From Cohaesibacter sp. (GTDB lineage Bacteria; Pseudomonadota; Alphaproteobacteria; Rhizobiales; Cohaesibacteraceae): DNA of 64,000 nt. Where the stretch lies: positions 1-64,000 of the forward strand of contig JAOAQZ010000008.1 in NCBI GenBank assembly GCA_025210795.1. Direction: 5' to 3'. The position numbers and the translations under genes are program-made. The notes below the pieces were generated by a model that was not told the origin of the DNA, searched no databases, and saw only the letters and a list, made by a program, of their open reading frames with translations. Positions 45,096 through 54,324 of this stretch are shown in pieces (position 1 is the first letter of the stretch; the number at the start of each line of letters is the position of its first letter).

Positions 45096-46360
45096 TACCG
45101 CTCCCCTCTAAAAATACGTGTAACTTTCGACCCGATCTGTGACAGCGGAAGAACGGCTGCACACACTCCTGCTTGCGCGGCTGCCCCTGGCATTCCCCAA
45201 ACCACACTGGAGGCCTCGTCCTGAGCTATGACACTGCCACCGGCCTCCACAATTACCTTTGCACCATCCGTTCCATCATGCCCCATCCCCGTAAGGATCA
45301 AAGCCAGCGATGCAGCACCATAGACTCTCGCAGCAGACTCAAAAAACGGATCAACTGCTGGCTTACAAAAATTAACAGGAGGACCATCAGTAAGCTGAAT
45401 AATCGTTTGTCCAGCCTGTTTGGCCAGCACCATATGTTTACCGCCCGGCGCCACATAAATGTGACCGTTTTTTACAACCTCATTATGCTGGGCCTCTCTC
45501 GCAGGCGAGCCAGACGCCCGTGAAATATGATCGGCCAGAATAGCAGTAAAAGTCGCGGGCATGTGTTGGGTGATCAATATCGGCACAGACATCAATTGCG
45601 GGCCAATTTCACCTAATAACTTTTCGAGTGCCTGCGGACCACCTGTCGAGCTGCCAATCAGCAAGGCTCTGGGCCGTGCACTCCCAAAAGAACGCAAAGA
45701 AAAACTCTTGGCTCCCATACGCCCAGCAGGCGCTGCTGGAGCCGGCCGGGCTCCAAGAGGCTGGACGGCCCGTTCCGCCCGCATACCGCCAGGAGCAGGT
45801 GCGGCAGGAGCCACCGGCTGCGCTGATACTGTCCGAGAAGCACGAAACTGAGAGGGCGCAGGATGAGAAGGAGCATGCCCTGCAGCACCATGCCCCGCAC
45901 GAGGAGATCCGGCAGAACTTCCAAGCCCTTTAATCTTTTGGATCAGTTCGCGCCGAAACTCCGTCGATGTCGTAATCTGGCTGTTGGTTTCCGGCTTTGG
46001 CACATAATCGGCGGCACCGAGCGACATGGCCTTAAAGCTGATCTCAGCATTTCTGCGAGTCAGTGTAGAAGCCATAATCACTTTAACAGTGGGATGCGCC
46101 TTCAGCAGCAAAGGCAAAGCGGTCAAGCCATCCATATCCGGCATTTCGATATCAAGAACAACGATATCAGGCCGTGATTTTTGAACATCCTCAACAGCAA
46201 GGCGCCCATTGCGATGGGAATTCACCAATACCAACCCAGGATCTTCGTTTACCCAACGCCCGATCAAACCCCGGATCACAACGGAATCATCCACGACCAT
46301 AACTTTGATTTGATGTGAAGCAGATGACGGCGTTGCTGCTCTGGCTGACATTAAGCCCAT
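45095..46360 (-). CDS. cheB: Chemotaxis methylesterase CheB
   Basis: A 421-residue response-regulator methylesterase that demethylates or deamidates receptors. Receiver domain (~15-135) with IVVLDIEMPDMDG (phospho-Asp) is joined by a ~90-residue Ala/Pro/Gly/Arg linker, longer than usual, to the esterase domain (~230-415). The Ser-His-Asp triad is visible: GSSTGGPQAL, ITQHMPATF and LTGMGHDGTDG. Translation of cheR is coupled by a one-base overlap. Confidence 0.95.
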   Translation of the reverse strand: MGLMSARAATPSSASHQIKVMVVDDSVVIRGLIGRWVNEDPGLVLVNSHRNGRLAVEDVQKSRPDIVVLDIEMPDMDGLTALPLLLKAHPTVKVIMASTLTRRNAEISFKAMSLGAADYVPKPETNSQITTSTEFRRELIQKIKGLGSSAGSPRAGHGAAGHAPSHPAPSQFRASRTVSAQPVAPAAPAPGGMRAERAVQPLGARPAPAAPAGRMGAKSFSLRSFGSARPRALLIGSSTGGPQALEKLLGEIGPQLMSVPILITQHMPATFTAILADHISRASGSPAREAQHNEVVKNGHIYVAPGGKHMVLAKQAGQTIIQLTDGPPVNFCKPAVDPFFESAARVYGAASLALILTGMGHDGTDGAKVIVEAGGSVIAQDEASSVVWGMPGAAAQAGVCAAVLPLSQIGSKVTRIFRGER

Positions 46361-46398
46361 AACTTACTCTCTGGCTTGAAAGGGTCTTTTTGCTAGAC

Positions 46399-46764
46399 TT
46401 AGATTAAGCCAACTTCCTGAAACTTGGCTTCCACAATCTCGCGGTCAAACGGCTTCATAATATATTCATTCGCACCGGCCCGAATGGCCTTGGCAATATG
46501 CGCAACATCATTCTCTGTGGTACAGAAAATAACCTTAGGCTCATCACCACCATCAAGTTTTCGCAATTCCACCAGAAAATCGAGACCGTCCATCACCGGC
46601 ATATTCCAGTCCAGCAAAACAGCATCCGGCATCTGATCGACACAGCTCTCCAAAGCCATTTTTCCATCTTCAGCTTCAGAAATCTCAAAACTCAAATCTT
46701 CCAGAATTCGCCGAGCAACCTTGCGGATGACGCTTGAATCATCAACTACGAGACATTTTTTCAT
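46399..46764 (-). CDS. cheY: Chemotaxis response regulator CheY
   Basis: A 121-residue receiver protein. Acidic pair at residues 8-9, phospho-acceptor Asp52 (VLLDWNMPVMDG), Thr in FCTTEND and Lys in IMKPFDRE are all conserved. CheY-P binds the flagellar switch (FliM, not in this window). It lies between cheW and cheB. Confidence 0.95.
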   Translation of the reverse strand: MKKCLVVDDSSVIRKVARRILEDLSFEISEAEDGKMALESCVDQMPDAVLLDWNMPVMDGLDFLVELRKLDGGDEPKVIFCTTENDVAHIAKAIRAGANEYIMKPFDREIVEAKFQEVGLI

Positions 46765-46794
46765 TCTTCTATCCTTATTCTCGAACAGCTCGCT

Positions 46795-47286
46795 TTATGC
46801 CGCTACGTTGATTTTCTCAACCATATCACCAAGCACCCGATCAACATCGAGAATAACCATCAGATTATTGTCCAGCCGATGCACACCAGCAGCGATATCG
46901 GCCCAGCGGGGGTCAAGATTGGATGGTACTGACTCTTTTGAATTCTCGCTCAGATCAAGAACCTCTCCCACACTGTCAATAATCAGACCATAGGATTCTT
47001 CTTTGAACTCAATGCCAATCGCCATCAAATTGCCGTCTTGCTCCAAAGGCTTAAGACCAAGGCGTTTACGCATGTCGATCGCAGTTACAATCCGCCCACG
47101 CAGATTGAGTACACCGGCCACTTCTGGCCGCGAGAGAGGCACACGGGTCATGTTTTCAGGAACAAAGACATCATGCACACGATTAATCGGCAATCCAAAC
47201 AGCTGGTCAGAGATGTAAATCGTCACATACTGAATTGTCTCATCCAGGCTTTCGCCTTCAAGCTCTCGGTTGGTATGATCATTCAT
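46795..47286 (-). CDS. cheW: Chemotaxis coupling protein CheW
   Basis: A 163-residue adaptor linking receptors to CheA. The CheW beta fold is evident from YVTIYISDQLFGLPINRVHDVF near residue 20 and GVLNLRGRIVTAIDMRKRLG near 63. It overlaps the cheA stop by four bases (ATGA), so the two are made together. Confidence 0.95.
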   Translation of the reverse strand: MNDHTNRELEGESLDETIQYVTIYISDQLFGLPINRVHDVFVPENMTRVPLSRPEVAGVLNLRGRIVTAIDMRKRLGLKPLEQDGNLMAIGIEFKEESYGLIIDSVGEVLDLSENSKESVPSNLDPRWADIAAGVHRLDNNLMVILDVDRVLGDMVEKINVAA

Positions 47287-50063
47287 GCTGCTACTCCCAG
47301 CTCAACATTCTGTTCTTTAAGCGATGCAATCAGCCCCGGGCGATCAAACTTGGCGACATAATCATTGAAACCAGCCTGACGACCACGCTCAATGGCTTGC
47401 GGTGTGCAGAGGGATGACAGGGCAATGATCGAAATGTCTCGGGTTGCAGGTGATCGGCGCACAGCTTCACAGAACTCAAAACCGTTCATCTCTGGCATCT
47501 CGATATCACTGACCACAACCTCATAGCTTGGATCACGCTCAAGCACCGCCAGAGCATCCTTTGCAGAAGAGCAAATGGTCACTTGATAGCCAGCAGCTTT
47601 AAGAACCGGGCCAAGCATGTTGCGGAAGAAAGAACTGTCATCAACAAACAACAGCTTCTTGACCAAAGCTTCTTCACTCAGTTCCTTGCGATAGAACCAG
47701 TCTTCAAATGCTTGTGGCAGGAAGTGGCCAACATCAATAATTTCGGTTGCCTTGCCCTTGATAACGGCAGTGCCAAGAATGCCCGGGATCTCGGAGGAGA
47801 CCTCGATATCAAGATGCTCGTCAACAATATCGACAATCTCGTCAACCACCAGCCCCATAGACCGGCCTGCATCGGAGAAGACCAACATCGGTTGGGAGCC
47901 TTCGGTGCGGCGCTGGACAAAATCATTGACCTGAACCAGCGGCATCAGGCTACCACGATATTGCACCATATCCCGGCCGTTGGAATATTCGATTTTTTCA
48001 ATCTCGAACTCTTCAAGACGCGTAACCAATGACAATGGAACCGCCTTCGGCTCGGAGGATCCAGCACGGAAGATAAGCAAAGACACACTATTGTTTTCTG
48101 ATGGCAAGGTCGCTTTTTCTTGCTCTTCAACTTCTGGCTCAACATCGGTGCCAACATGGCTGCCAAAGGCTTGAGCAACACCGTTTGGATCCAAAATCAT
48201 GATCACACTACCATCACCAAGGATGGTATTACCGGAGAAGAGAGTAAGATGCCGCAGCATGGATGCCATTGGCTTGACCACAATCTCCTCTGTATGGAAG
48301 ACCGCATCTACAACAACCCCAAAGGTCTGGGCACCAACCTGCATAACAACAATAAAGCCGTTATCATCCAACTCGATCTCTTCATCACTCTTGTCCTCAA
48401 TTCCCAAGAGATTGGAGAGATGGATAAGCGGCAAAAGCTTGTTACGAAGACGAAGGACAGGCGTATCCTTGATTCGCTCGATCTTATGCTCGGAATTGTT
48501 CTGCACACGCACCAATTCAACGACAGAGAGTTGCGGAATTGCAAAGCGATCACCTGAGGCTTCAACCAGCAAGGTCGAGACAATAGCCAGTGTCAGCGGA
48601 ATCTTGATCGAGAAGACAGATCCTTTCCCTGCCACCGATTTAAGATCAACCGAGCCACCAATCACTTCAATATTGTTGCGCACCACATCCATGCCGACGC
48701 CGCGGCCGGAGACGTTGGTAACTTTCTCTGCAGTTGAGAACCCCGCAGCAAAGATAAATTTGTTGATCTGCTGCTCGGACATTTTCTCAAGCTCAGCTTC
48801 AGTTGCGAGCTCGTTTTTAAGAATTTTTTCCTTGATGCGCTCAGTGTTCAAGCCGCGTCCATCATCTTCAATATCGATGATGATATGACCACCTTCATGA
48901 TAGGCAGACAGCTTAACTGTGCCCTTGGCAGGCTTGCCCATGGCAACACGCTCATCAGGCATTTCCAGACCATGATCGGCGGAGTTGCGCACCATATGGG
49001 TCAAAGGATCCTTGATCAACTCAAGCACTTGACGATCAAGCTCTGTATCCTGCCCGACCATTACAAGTTCAATCTGCTTGTCAAGATCATTGGCAAGGTC
49101 GCGCACAATCCTTGGGAGCTTTTGCCATGCATTGCCAATTGGCTGCATGCGGGTCTTCATAACCCCTTCCTGAAGCTCAACCGTCACATTGGACAGGCGC
49201 TGCAGGGGAACCTTAAACTCGGAATCTTCGTGGCGGCGAACAATTTCCAACAACTGGTTGCGGGTCAGCACCAATTCAGACACCATGGTCATCAGATGCT
49301 CCAGTGTCTCCACATTCACGCGGATAGACTGATTGGCAACAGATTTGGTTTCCTTGTCTCCAGCCTTGGCCTCGGCGTCCTTGGGAGTTTTTTCCTTAGG
49401 CTTGGCAGCCTCAACCTTTGCAGGCTGTTTATGAGCCCGTTTATCCGCCGCCGCTGCCGCAATCGCTTCTTCAGCAGCTTCCTTGGCACTGGCCTCAATA
49501 TCAAAATCGTCAGGGCCGTCAGCTTCGCGGAAAGCGCGCTCCAGATCATCCAAAGAGACCTCGCCCTCTTTCAGCTCCCGCTCCAGAACTTGATAAACTT
49601 CTGCCGGTGCTTCTTGCGCCACAGCAGGCTCTTCAGCCACATCTGCAGACGCTGGAGCCGCTGCCCCAACTGCCTGCCCGGCATATTTGCCAATTCCGGC
49701 CAAACGATCAAGATGATCAATCAGGTCTTCATCAGATCCGTCCGGCTCGGTTTCACTTGCTTCCAGCTCACCCATAATCTCTTTAATGCGATCAAGAGAT
49801 TTCAAAATGATAGAGACAGATTCTTCTGTGACCGGTGCCCCATCGCGGAATTTGCCCATCAAGGTTTCCGCCGCATGGGCCAAGCTCTCCAGCCTTGGCA
49901 ATCCAAGGAACCCGCAAGTCCCTTTGATCGTATGAACCAACCGGAAAATATTATCGAGAATTTGCGCGTTGTTCGGCTCTTGTTCGAACTTTACAAGCTC
50001 AACGTCAACGACGTCCAAGCTCTCATTGGTTTCCTCGATAAATTCACGTAACAAATCATCCAT
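47283..50063 (-). CDS. cheA: Hybrid chemotaxis kinase CheA with second CheW and receiver domains
   Basis: A 926-residue kinase. Order of domains: HPt with phospho-His44 (LVHTIKGTCGFLG), an acidic Ala/Glu/Lys linker, dimerisation domain (~245-315), HATPase (~320-500; HMVRNSADHGLE N-box, DDGRGLN and GRGVGMDVV G-boxes), a CheW-like P5 domain (~505-635), a second CheW-like domain (~665-790), and a C-terminal receiver (~800-915) with VVVSDIEMPEMNG. CheA-receiver hybrids are known from Rhodospirillum-type che operons. The attached receiver may be a phosphate sink. First gene of the che operon. Confidence 0.95.
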   Translation of the reverse strand: MDDLLREFIEETNESLDVVDVELVKFEQEPNNAQILDNIFRLVHTIKGTCGFLGLPRLESLAHAAETLMGKFRDGAPVTEESVSIILKSLDRIKEIMGELEASETEPDGSDEDLIDHLDRLAGIGKYAGQAVGAAAPASADVAEEPAVAQEAPAEVYQVLERELKEGEVSLDDLERAFREADGPDDFDIEASAKEAAEEAIAAAAADKRAHKQPAKVEAAKPKEKTPKDAEAKAGDKETKSVANQSIRVNVETLEHLMTMVSELVLTRNQLLEIVRRHEDSEFKVPLQRLSNVTVELQEGVMKTRMQPIGNAWQKLPRIVRDLANDLDKQIELVMVGQDTELDRQVLELIKDPLTHMVRNSADHGLEMPDERVAMGKPAKGTVKLSAYHEGGHIIIDIEDDGRGLNTERIKEKILKNELATEAELEKMSEQQINKFIFAAGFSTAEKVTNVSGRGVGMDVVRNNIEVIGGSVDLKSVAGKGSVFSIKIPLTLAIVSTLLVEASGDRFAIPQLSVVELVRVQNNSEHKIERIKDTPVLRLRNKLLPLIHLSNLLGIEDKSDEEIELDDNGFIVVMQVGAQTFGVVVDAVFHTEEIVVKPMASMLRHLTLFSGNTILGDGSVIMILDPNGVAQAFGSHVGTDVEPEVEEQEKATLPSENNSVSLLIFRAGSSEPKAVPLSLVTRLEEFEIEKIEYSNGRDMVQYRGSLMPLVQVNDFVQRRTEGSQPMLVFSDAGRSMGLVVDEIVDIVDEHLDIEVSSEIPGILGTAVIKGKATEIIDVGHFLPQAFEDWFYRKELSEEALVKKLLFVDDSSFFRNMLGPVLKAAGYQVTICSSAKDALAVLERDPSYEVVVSDIEMPEMNGFEFCEAVRRSPATRDISIIALSSLCTPQAIERGRQAGFNDYVAKFDRPGLIASLKEQNVELGVAA

Positions 50064-50183
50064 GATCCAAACCCTGACAATTGGCGGAATCCTGCCACTA
50101 TTCGTGACTATTCCCCTTCAGTGTCGGATCAAGTGGTTAAGATAGACTGAAGCAAATCGTAATAATTTTTACCTTTTACACCA

Positions 50184-50206
50184 GTCTATCAATAGACCTA
50201 TTGATA
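50184..50206. promoter_or_regulatory. Overlapping inverted repeats upstream of cheA
   Basis: GTCTAT-CA-ATAGAC (50184..50197) overlaps TATCAATA-GACC-TATTGATA (50187..50206), about 120 bases before the cheA start. The nested dyads look like an operator for the che operon. They could also form alternative RNA hairpins. Confidence 0.45.
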
Positions 50207-50243
50207 AATCCATCCTCAAAATACGGGAAAATACTTATTGCGC

Positions 50244-50951
50244 CTAAGCGTTATCAGCATCAGAAGGGATGGCAACGCCAATCATTTCATCAGCACTTGG
50301 AATGTAAACGGGCTTGGCTTCGATGGTTATAATGTCATCAGTCCAATCAAAAGCGAGATCCATTTTGCTCTCGCGCGCAAGCAGGCCTGTATAATAAGGC
50401 TGGATCGCATGAGCATCAATACCATGACCATCGGCTGCCTTGCCGCGCAACAACCGATCAAGACTTGCAGGAATGCGAGCATTCTTGCCTTCACAAACCA
50501 AAGTAAAGGTTGGATATTTTGCATCACCTTCAAGGCTAACCTTGATAAGACCGCCCCGAGGAATGGTAGAAATCCCAATCAAAACAAGGTTCAAAAGGAG
50601 TTTAACCAGATTTTTGGGCATCAGGACTCGTGTCCCTTCCCATTCCAGATCGGCCTTTTCACCCGCCATAAAGTTCCGGGCAACTTTCTCCGCATCCCCT
50701 GTATCAATCTCGGCACCGGCAGACCCCGCCGCTCCAAATGCCAAACGGGCAAACTGCAATTTTGCTGATGCAGTATGTGCTGATTTGGTAATCAACTCCA
50801 TGGCAAAGGCACGCATCTCCTCGCCATTATCTTCTTCCAACACTTCAAGACCGTTGGTAATAGCCCCAACCGGGCTAATGATGTCGTGGCAAACCCGGCT
50901 GCACAATAATGCAGACAGATCCATGGAGGAAAGGGTGTCCTTGGCAGTCAT
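50244..50951 (-). CDS. chpT: Histidine phosphotransferase ChpT
   Basis: A 235-residue dimeric phosphotransferase that moves phosphate from the CckA hybrid kinase to CtrA and CpdR. The helical hairpin carries His22 in CSRVCHDIISPVGAITNGLEVL, the ChpT hallmark, followed by a degenerate HATPase-like C-terminal domain without ATP boxes. It lies upstream of cheA on the same strand with ~180 bases between, so it may have its own promoter. Together with CtrA and SciP it places three parts of the cell-cycle circuit within 20 kb. Confidence 0.93.
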   Translation of the reverse strand: MTAKDTLSSMDLSALLCSRVCHDIISPVGAITNGLEVLEEDNGEEMRAFAMELITKSAHTASAKLQFARLAFGAAGSAGAEIDTGDAEKVARNFMAGEKADLEWEGTRVLMPKNLVKLLLNLVLIGISTIPRGGLIKVSLEGDAKYPTFTLVCEGKNARIPASLDRLLRGKAADGHGIDAHAIQPYYTGLLARESKMDLAFDWTDDIITIEAKPVYIPSADEMIGVAIPSDADNA

Positions 50952-51157
50952 TACATCCTCAACAGGTTGGACTTCTCTCTCAATCGGTCATTCATCTCTG
51001 CGCGAATCAACCGAAAAACACTTACCTGAGAATTAACCATACCAAGCCCGTCTGCCAAGGCTCGACTTTCATAGAATGGAACAAGTCGGAAAAGAAAAAG
51101 ACAAGAGGCCCTCTAAATCCGGTATCGCAAGCAAGCAGCAAAGGCCTCCGCCATAAT

Positions 51158-51676
51158 TTAGCGTGTCAATGTGCCCTTAATAGAAGACCAGCTGTGGTCC
51201 CCTCTCTGAATATGAAGCTCAAAAGCTTGCGCCCAGGCAGCGCGCGCAGGATAGGAATAAAACAAAAAGAGCCGATCATTATAGACAGCCCAAATCTCAG
51301 GATTGGCTTCCGAGACATAACCACGCGCCATGGCAAGCGCCCCATGGCCGCCATATTGGGGCATATAAATCTCGGGATCCTGCTTAAAGACTTCCAGATT
51401 AGCTTGTGAAGCAAAAATCCAGCTCACATTACGCCAGACATATTCATACTGGGCCTTGCCCTTCACCGCTTTTTGCTCAGCCTGATAGGCCACCGGATCA
51501 TAGCCATAGATGGCATAGCCGGTTACCGGATTGATCAGGATCCGTCGTGACTGAGCAGAAGCATCCGCCCCTTCACTCCATAAAAAGGCTGCGACCACCA
51601 CAAGGCAGACCATCCACCATGCCAAAGCATGGCGGCCAATCACTCTGGACCAATCATGGATCACTGCCTTTGTCAT
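51158..51676 (-). CDS. Exported YHS-domain protein
   Basis: A 172-residue protein with an N-terminal signal or anchor helix (about residues 18-40). The mature part begins with the YHS-like motif NPVTGYAIYGYDPVAYQ and continues with VWRNVSWIFASQANLEVFKQDPEIYMPQYGGHGALAMARG (key residues F, Y, GG), as in a group of alphaproteobacterial secreted YHS proteins. YHS domains are linked to metal binding, but no cysteine is present here, so the function is unknown. Monocistronic by position. Confidence 0.85.
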   Translation of the reverse strand: MTKAVIHDWSRVIGRHALAWWMVCLVVVAAFLWSEGADASAQSRRILINPVTGYAIYGYDPVAYQAEQKAVKGKAQYEYVWRNVSWIFASQANLEVFKQDPEIYMPQYGGHGALAMARGYVSEANPEIWAVYNDRLFLFYSYPARAAWAQAFELHIQRGDHSWSSIKGTLTR

Positions 51677-51875
51677 TTGCTCCTATCACACATATTTCGC
51701 CATGTCAGTTAAGCGACTCACGCCCAGTGGGCAGAGGCGCTCAAAGCTCACAGAGCAACATTTTTTCATCACATTCCAAAATAGACTGACAAATTAAGAA
51801 TTCTGTTAAGAAAATAGCGCGATCCATAAACTATGGTAAACAAAGCCTTGTGAAAGGCCTTGCTCATCATGCCAA

Positions 51876-51920
51876 GCCAATCAAGGCACGAGCCGCCATC
51901 AAAGGGGCCCCTTGATTGGC
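51876..51920. repeat. Inverted repeat upstream of eipA
   Basis: GCCAATCAAGG (51876..51886) and its exact reverse complement (51910..51920) flank a 23-base loop, 35 bases before the eipA start. It could be a 5'UTR hairpin or an operator. Confidence 0.5.
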
Positions 51921-51955
51921 CATCTGGATTGGAACTTGTGTAAAGGAACGTTCAA

Positions 51956-52576
51956 ATGATAGCCCATTCAAGAGCCCTTTTATCCCAAAAGCTGATCCGG
52001 CTCTTTGTTGCTAGCTGGTGCACTTTGTTATGCGCCCTGCCAATTGCAGCCCAAGCCCAGACCATGGCGGATGGAGAGGTCCCTCCGGGCTATTCCCCCT
52101 ATAGCGGCGAGGAATTGCTCAATATCGGCCAACGCTTCTTTGGTTCGGTGTCTGGCGGGTTGGCAGCCGTCCTTGAAAAAGCCATTTCCAAATACGGCCT
52201 CCCCAATGGATATATTCTGGGTGAGGAAGGCAGTGCGGCCATTGTTGCAGGCCTGCGCTATGGTGAAGGCCTGCTCCACACCAAAAATATGGGAAGCATC
52301 AAGACATTTTGGCAAGGACCATCGGTTGGCTGGGACTTTGGCGGCGACGGCAACCGCACCATGATGCTGGTCTATAACCTTCCTGATATCAATTATATCT
52401 ATCGCCGCTTTGTCGGTTTTAACGGCTCGGCCTATCTGGTTGGCGGCTTTGGCCTCACCGTCCTTGGCAACCAGCGGGTCTATGTCATCCCGGTTCGCTC
52501 CGGCATCGGGGCTCGTGTTGGCGTGAATGTCGGCTATCTCAAATTCTCGGAAAAACCGACCTGGAACCCGTTCTAA
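51956..52576 (+). CDS. eipA: DUF1134 cell-envelope protein EipA
   Basis: A 206-residue exported protein with a signal peptide (about residues 1-34, cleavage after AQA). The mature part is the DUF1134 domain: GYSPYSGEELLNIGQRFFGSVSGGLA, IVAGLRYGEGLL and GPSVGWDFGGDGNRTMMLVYNL (key GWDFGG residues). In Brucella this family is EipA, a periplasmic envelope-integrity protein with an SH3-like barrel needed under cell-wall stress. A terminator follows 31 bases later, so it is monocistronic. Confidence 0.9.
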   Translation: MIAHSRALLSQKLIRLFVASWCTLLCALPIAAQAQTMADGEVPPGYSPYSGEELLNIGQRFFGSVSGGLAAVLEKAISKYGLPNGYILGEEGSAAIVAGLRYGEGLLHTKNMGSIKTFWQGPSVGWDFGGDGNRTMMLVYNLPDINYIYRRFVGFNGSAYLVGGFGLTVLGNQRVYVIPVRSGIGARVGVNVGYLKFSEKPTWNPF

Positions 52577-52607
52577 TCCGCATATTTCAGCGAACATATT
52601 TCATCTT

Positions 52608-52635
52608 AAAGCCCGGCATGTCCGGGCTTTTTGCG
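52608..52635 (+). terminator. Rho-independent terminator after eipA
   Basis: AAAGCCCGG-CATGT-CCGGGCTTTTT, nine-base stem with T run. Confidence 0.92.
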
Positions 52636-52854
52636 TATATCTCTTCGCATAACCCTCACCTCTTCCACTCTTCCTGCGGCAAGCGGATAGCGATAGACAG
52701 CCCATTTTGGCAAGAAAAGACGCAATTTGGGCGAATAAGCTATTCCCCACAAACGTCGTGACTGTTAAAAATTGCAGATAGAATCGTTATCAGGCCATGC
52801 AGGGCCATGCGCCCTGCCCAATGCCTTTATAAAAGGCCAAGGTGGGACATCACT

Positions 52855-54201
52855 GTGATTGAATCCGCAATGTATACGTTGTTGGGCTTTATCCTTGCCA
52901 TATTGCTCATGTTGATCGTTGTCCCGATGATCTGGCGCCGTGCGGTGCGCCTGACAGAAAAACGTGTCCTCGGTGAAGTGCCAATCACCTATAGCGAGTT
53001 GCAAGCCGAAAAGGACATGCAGCGTGCGGAGCAGGCCATCACCCAGCGCCGCCTTGAGGTGTTAACAGACTCCCAGCGTGAGCAGCTGACAATGAGCAGT
53101 ATCAAGATTGATCGCTTGAAAGAAACCATCAGCAAGCGCGATACTTCTATCGAAGCCAATCTTGCAACCATTGACACGCTTGAAAAAGATATCGCCACCC
53201 GCAAGGAGCAATATAAAGAACAGAGCGGCAAGCTTGACCAGTCTCGCCAGTCTTTAAAGCAAGCGAACGAGAAAATCAGCGGTCTTGAAGAGCTTAAATC
53301 GGATCTTGGCAACGAAATCCTTCATCTTGAAACCAGCAAGAGCGAGCAGAAAGTTGAGTTGGTCGCACAATTGGCTCGCATCGAAGGGCTGAAAGATGAG
53401 GTTTCGGAGCTTACACAAGCACTTAAAAAGGAAACAGACGCCAAGGCAGATGCTCTGTCGAAACTGACCCAGAAAAGCTCCGACTTTGATCGCAACAAGG
53501 AACGCCTTGAAAAGCAGGATGAGAAATTGGCAAGCCTGCAGGGAGAGCTGGCTGACAAAGACAGCGAAGTCTCAACACTCAAACAGCGCCTTAAACGCCT
53601 TAAAGCCAATAGCGGCCCCGATGATGGTGAGACGACAGCACGCCTTGCCGAAGTAGAAGCCCGCCGCGTAGAAGCAGAGGCCAAAATCTCCAGCCTCACC
53701 TTGCAATTGTCCAACCAGAATGAAGCCCTGGAAGAAGGCGGCACGCTCGACACCGTCATGGACAAGCTGAAAGAAGACAATCTTCAGCTGACCAAAGATC
53801 TGGCAAAACTGCAAAAGAGCCATGATGCGCTTGATGCAGAGCTTACCTCGCTTCGCGATGCCAAAGACATTGACGAAGACAGCCCTTTAAGTCCGTCCGA
53901 GCATAAATTGCGTGATGAGATCAAGACCATCGCGGCTTTGGTAACCAAAACCACCATGGACCAGGAAGGCGCTAGCTCTCCAGTTGCCAAAATCATGGAT
54001 GAGGAAGAAAAGGCGAAAGAGAAAGCGCAGGCTGCACAAGACAGTTCCAAGTCCGAGACGCCGGATGCTCTGGCCAAAGTCATGTCACTGGCAGACCGCA
54101 TCCTCTCGCTCAAACATTCAGATACTGATGCAAAAGCGGATGATCAGGACGACAATATCGACGAAGACGAAAGCCCGCGCATCCAGAAGCAAAGTTCTTA
54201 A
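52855..54201 (+). CDS. Membrane-anchored coiled-coil protein, unknown
   Basis: A 448-residue protein I cannot name. One N-terminal helix (about residues 5-27) anchors it in the inner membrane, then residues ~50-350 form a long coiled coil (Lys/Glu/Gln/Leu heptads, for example SSIKIDRLKETISKRDTSIE) and the ~100-residue acidic tail is low-complexity. Similar proteins with a short PITYSELQAEKDMQRAEQAI motif occur widely in alphaproteobacteria without known function. The start is a GTG at 52855 with AGGTGGG eight bases upstream; ATG 52870 is the alternative. A seven-base GCAGGGC dyad lies at 52799..52817. Confidence 0.75.
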   Translation: MIESAMYTLLGFILAILLMLIVVPMIWRRAVRLTEKRVLGEVPITYSELQAEKDMQRAEQAITQRRLEVLTDSQREQLTMSSIKIDRLKETISKRDTSIEANLATIDTLEKDIATRKEQYKEQSGKLDQSRQSLKQANEKISGLEELKSDLGNEILHLETSKSEQKVELVAQLARIEGLKDEVSELTQALKKETDAKADALSKLTQKSSDFDRNKERLEKQDEKLASLQGELADKDSEVSTLKQRLKRLKANSGPDDGETTARLAEVEARRVEAEAKISSLTLQLSNQNEALEEGGTLDTVMDKLKEDNLQLTKDLAKLQKSHDALDAELTSLRDAKDIDEDSPLSPSEHKLRDEIKTIAALVTKTTMDQEGASSPVAKIMDEEEKAKEKAQAAQDSSKSETPDALAKVMSLADRILSLKHSDTDAKADDQDDNIDEDESPRIQKQSS

Positions 54202-54257
54202 AGCTGCATTCCCTGCGCGCTACTGGCAAAGCTTTCAGACGCACAAACTGACAGGCA

Positions 54258-54304
54258 TATATAGAAAAACCCGGTCTTCGTAAGAAGCCGGGTTTTTCTA
54301 TATA
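54258..54304. terminator. Long bidirectional terminator before ilvD
   Basis: TATATAGAAAAACCCGG...CCGGGTTTTTCTATATA: 17-base perfect arms plus four inner pairs with one bulge, flanked by A/T runs. It separates the convergent coiled-coil gene and ilvD. Confidence 0.95.
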
Positions 54305-54324
54305 TGCTGTCTGCAGGCTATGCA

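Noticed and set aside
48885..50051. Long open frame (388 codons) on the plus strand opposite cheA
   Set aside because: It mirrors the codon bias of cheA, has no ribosome site and no family resemblance; cheA is certain.
51794..51810. TTAA-GAATTCTG-TTAA near eipA considered as a CtrA box
   Set aside because: Spacing is eight, not seven, and flanking bases do not match TTAACCAT.
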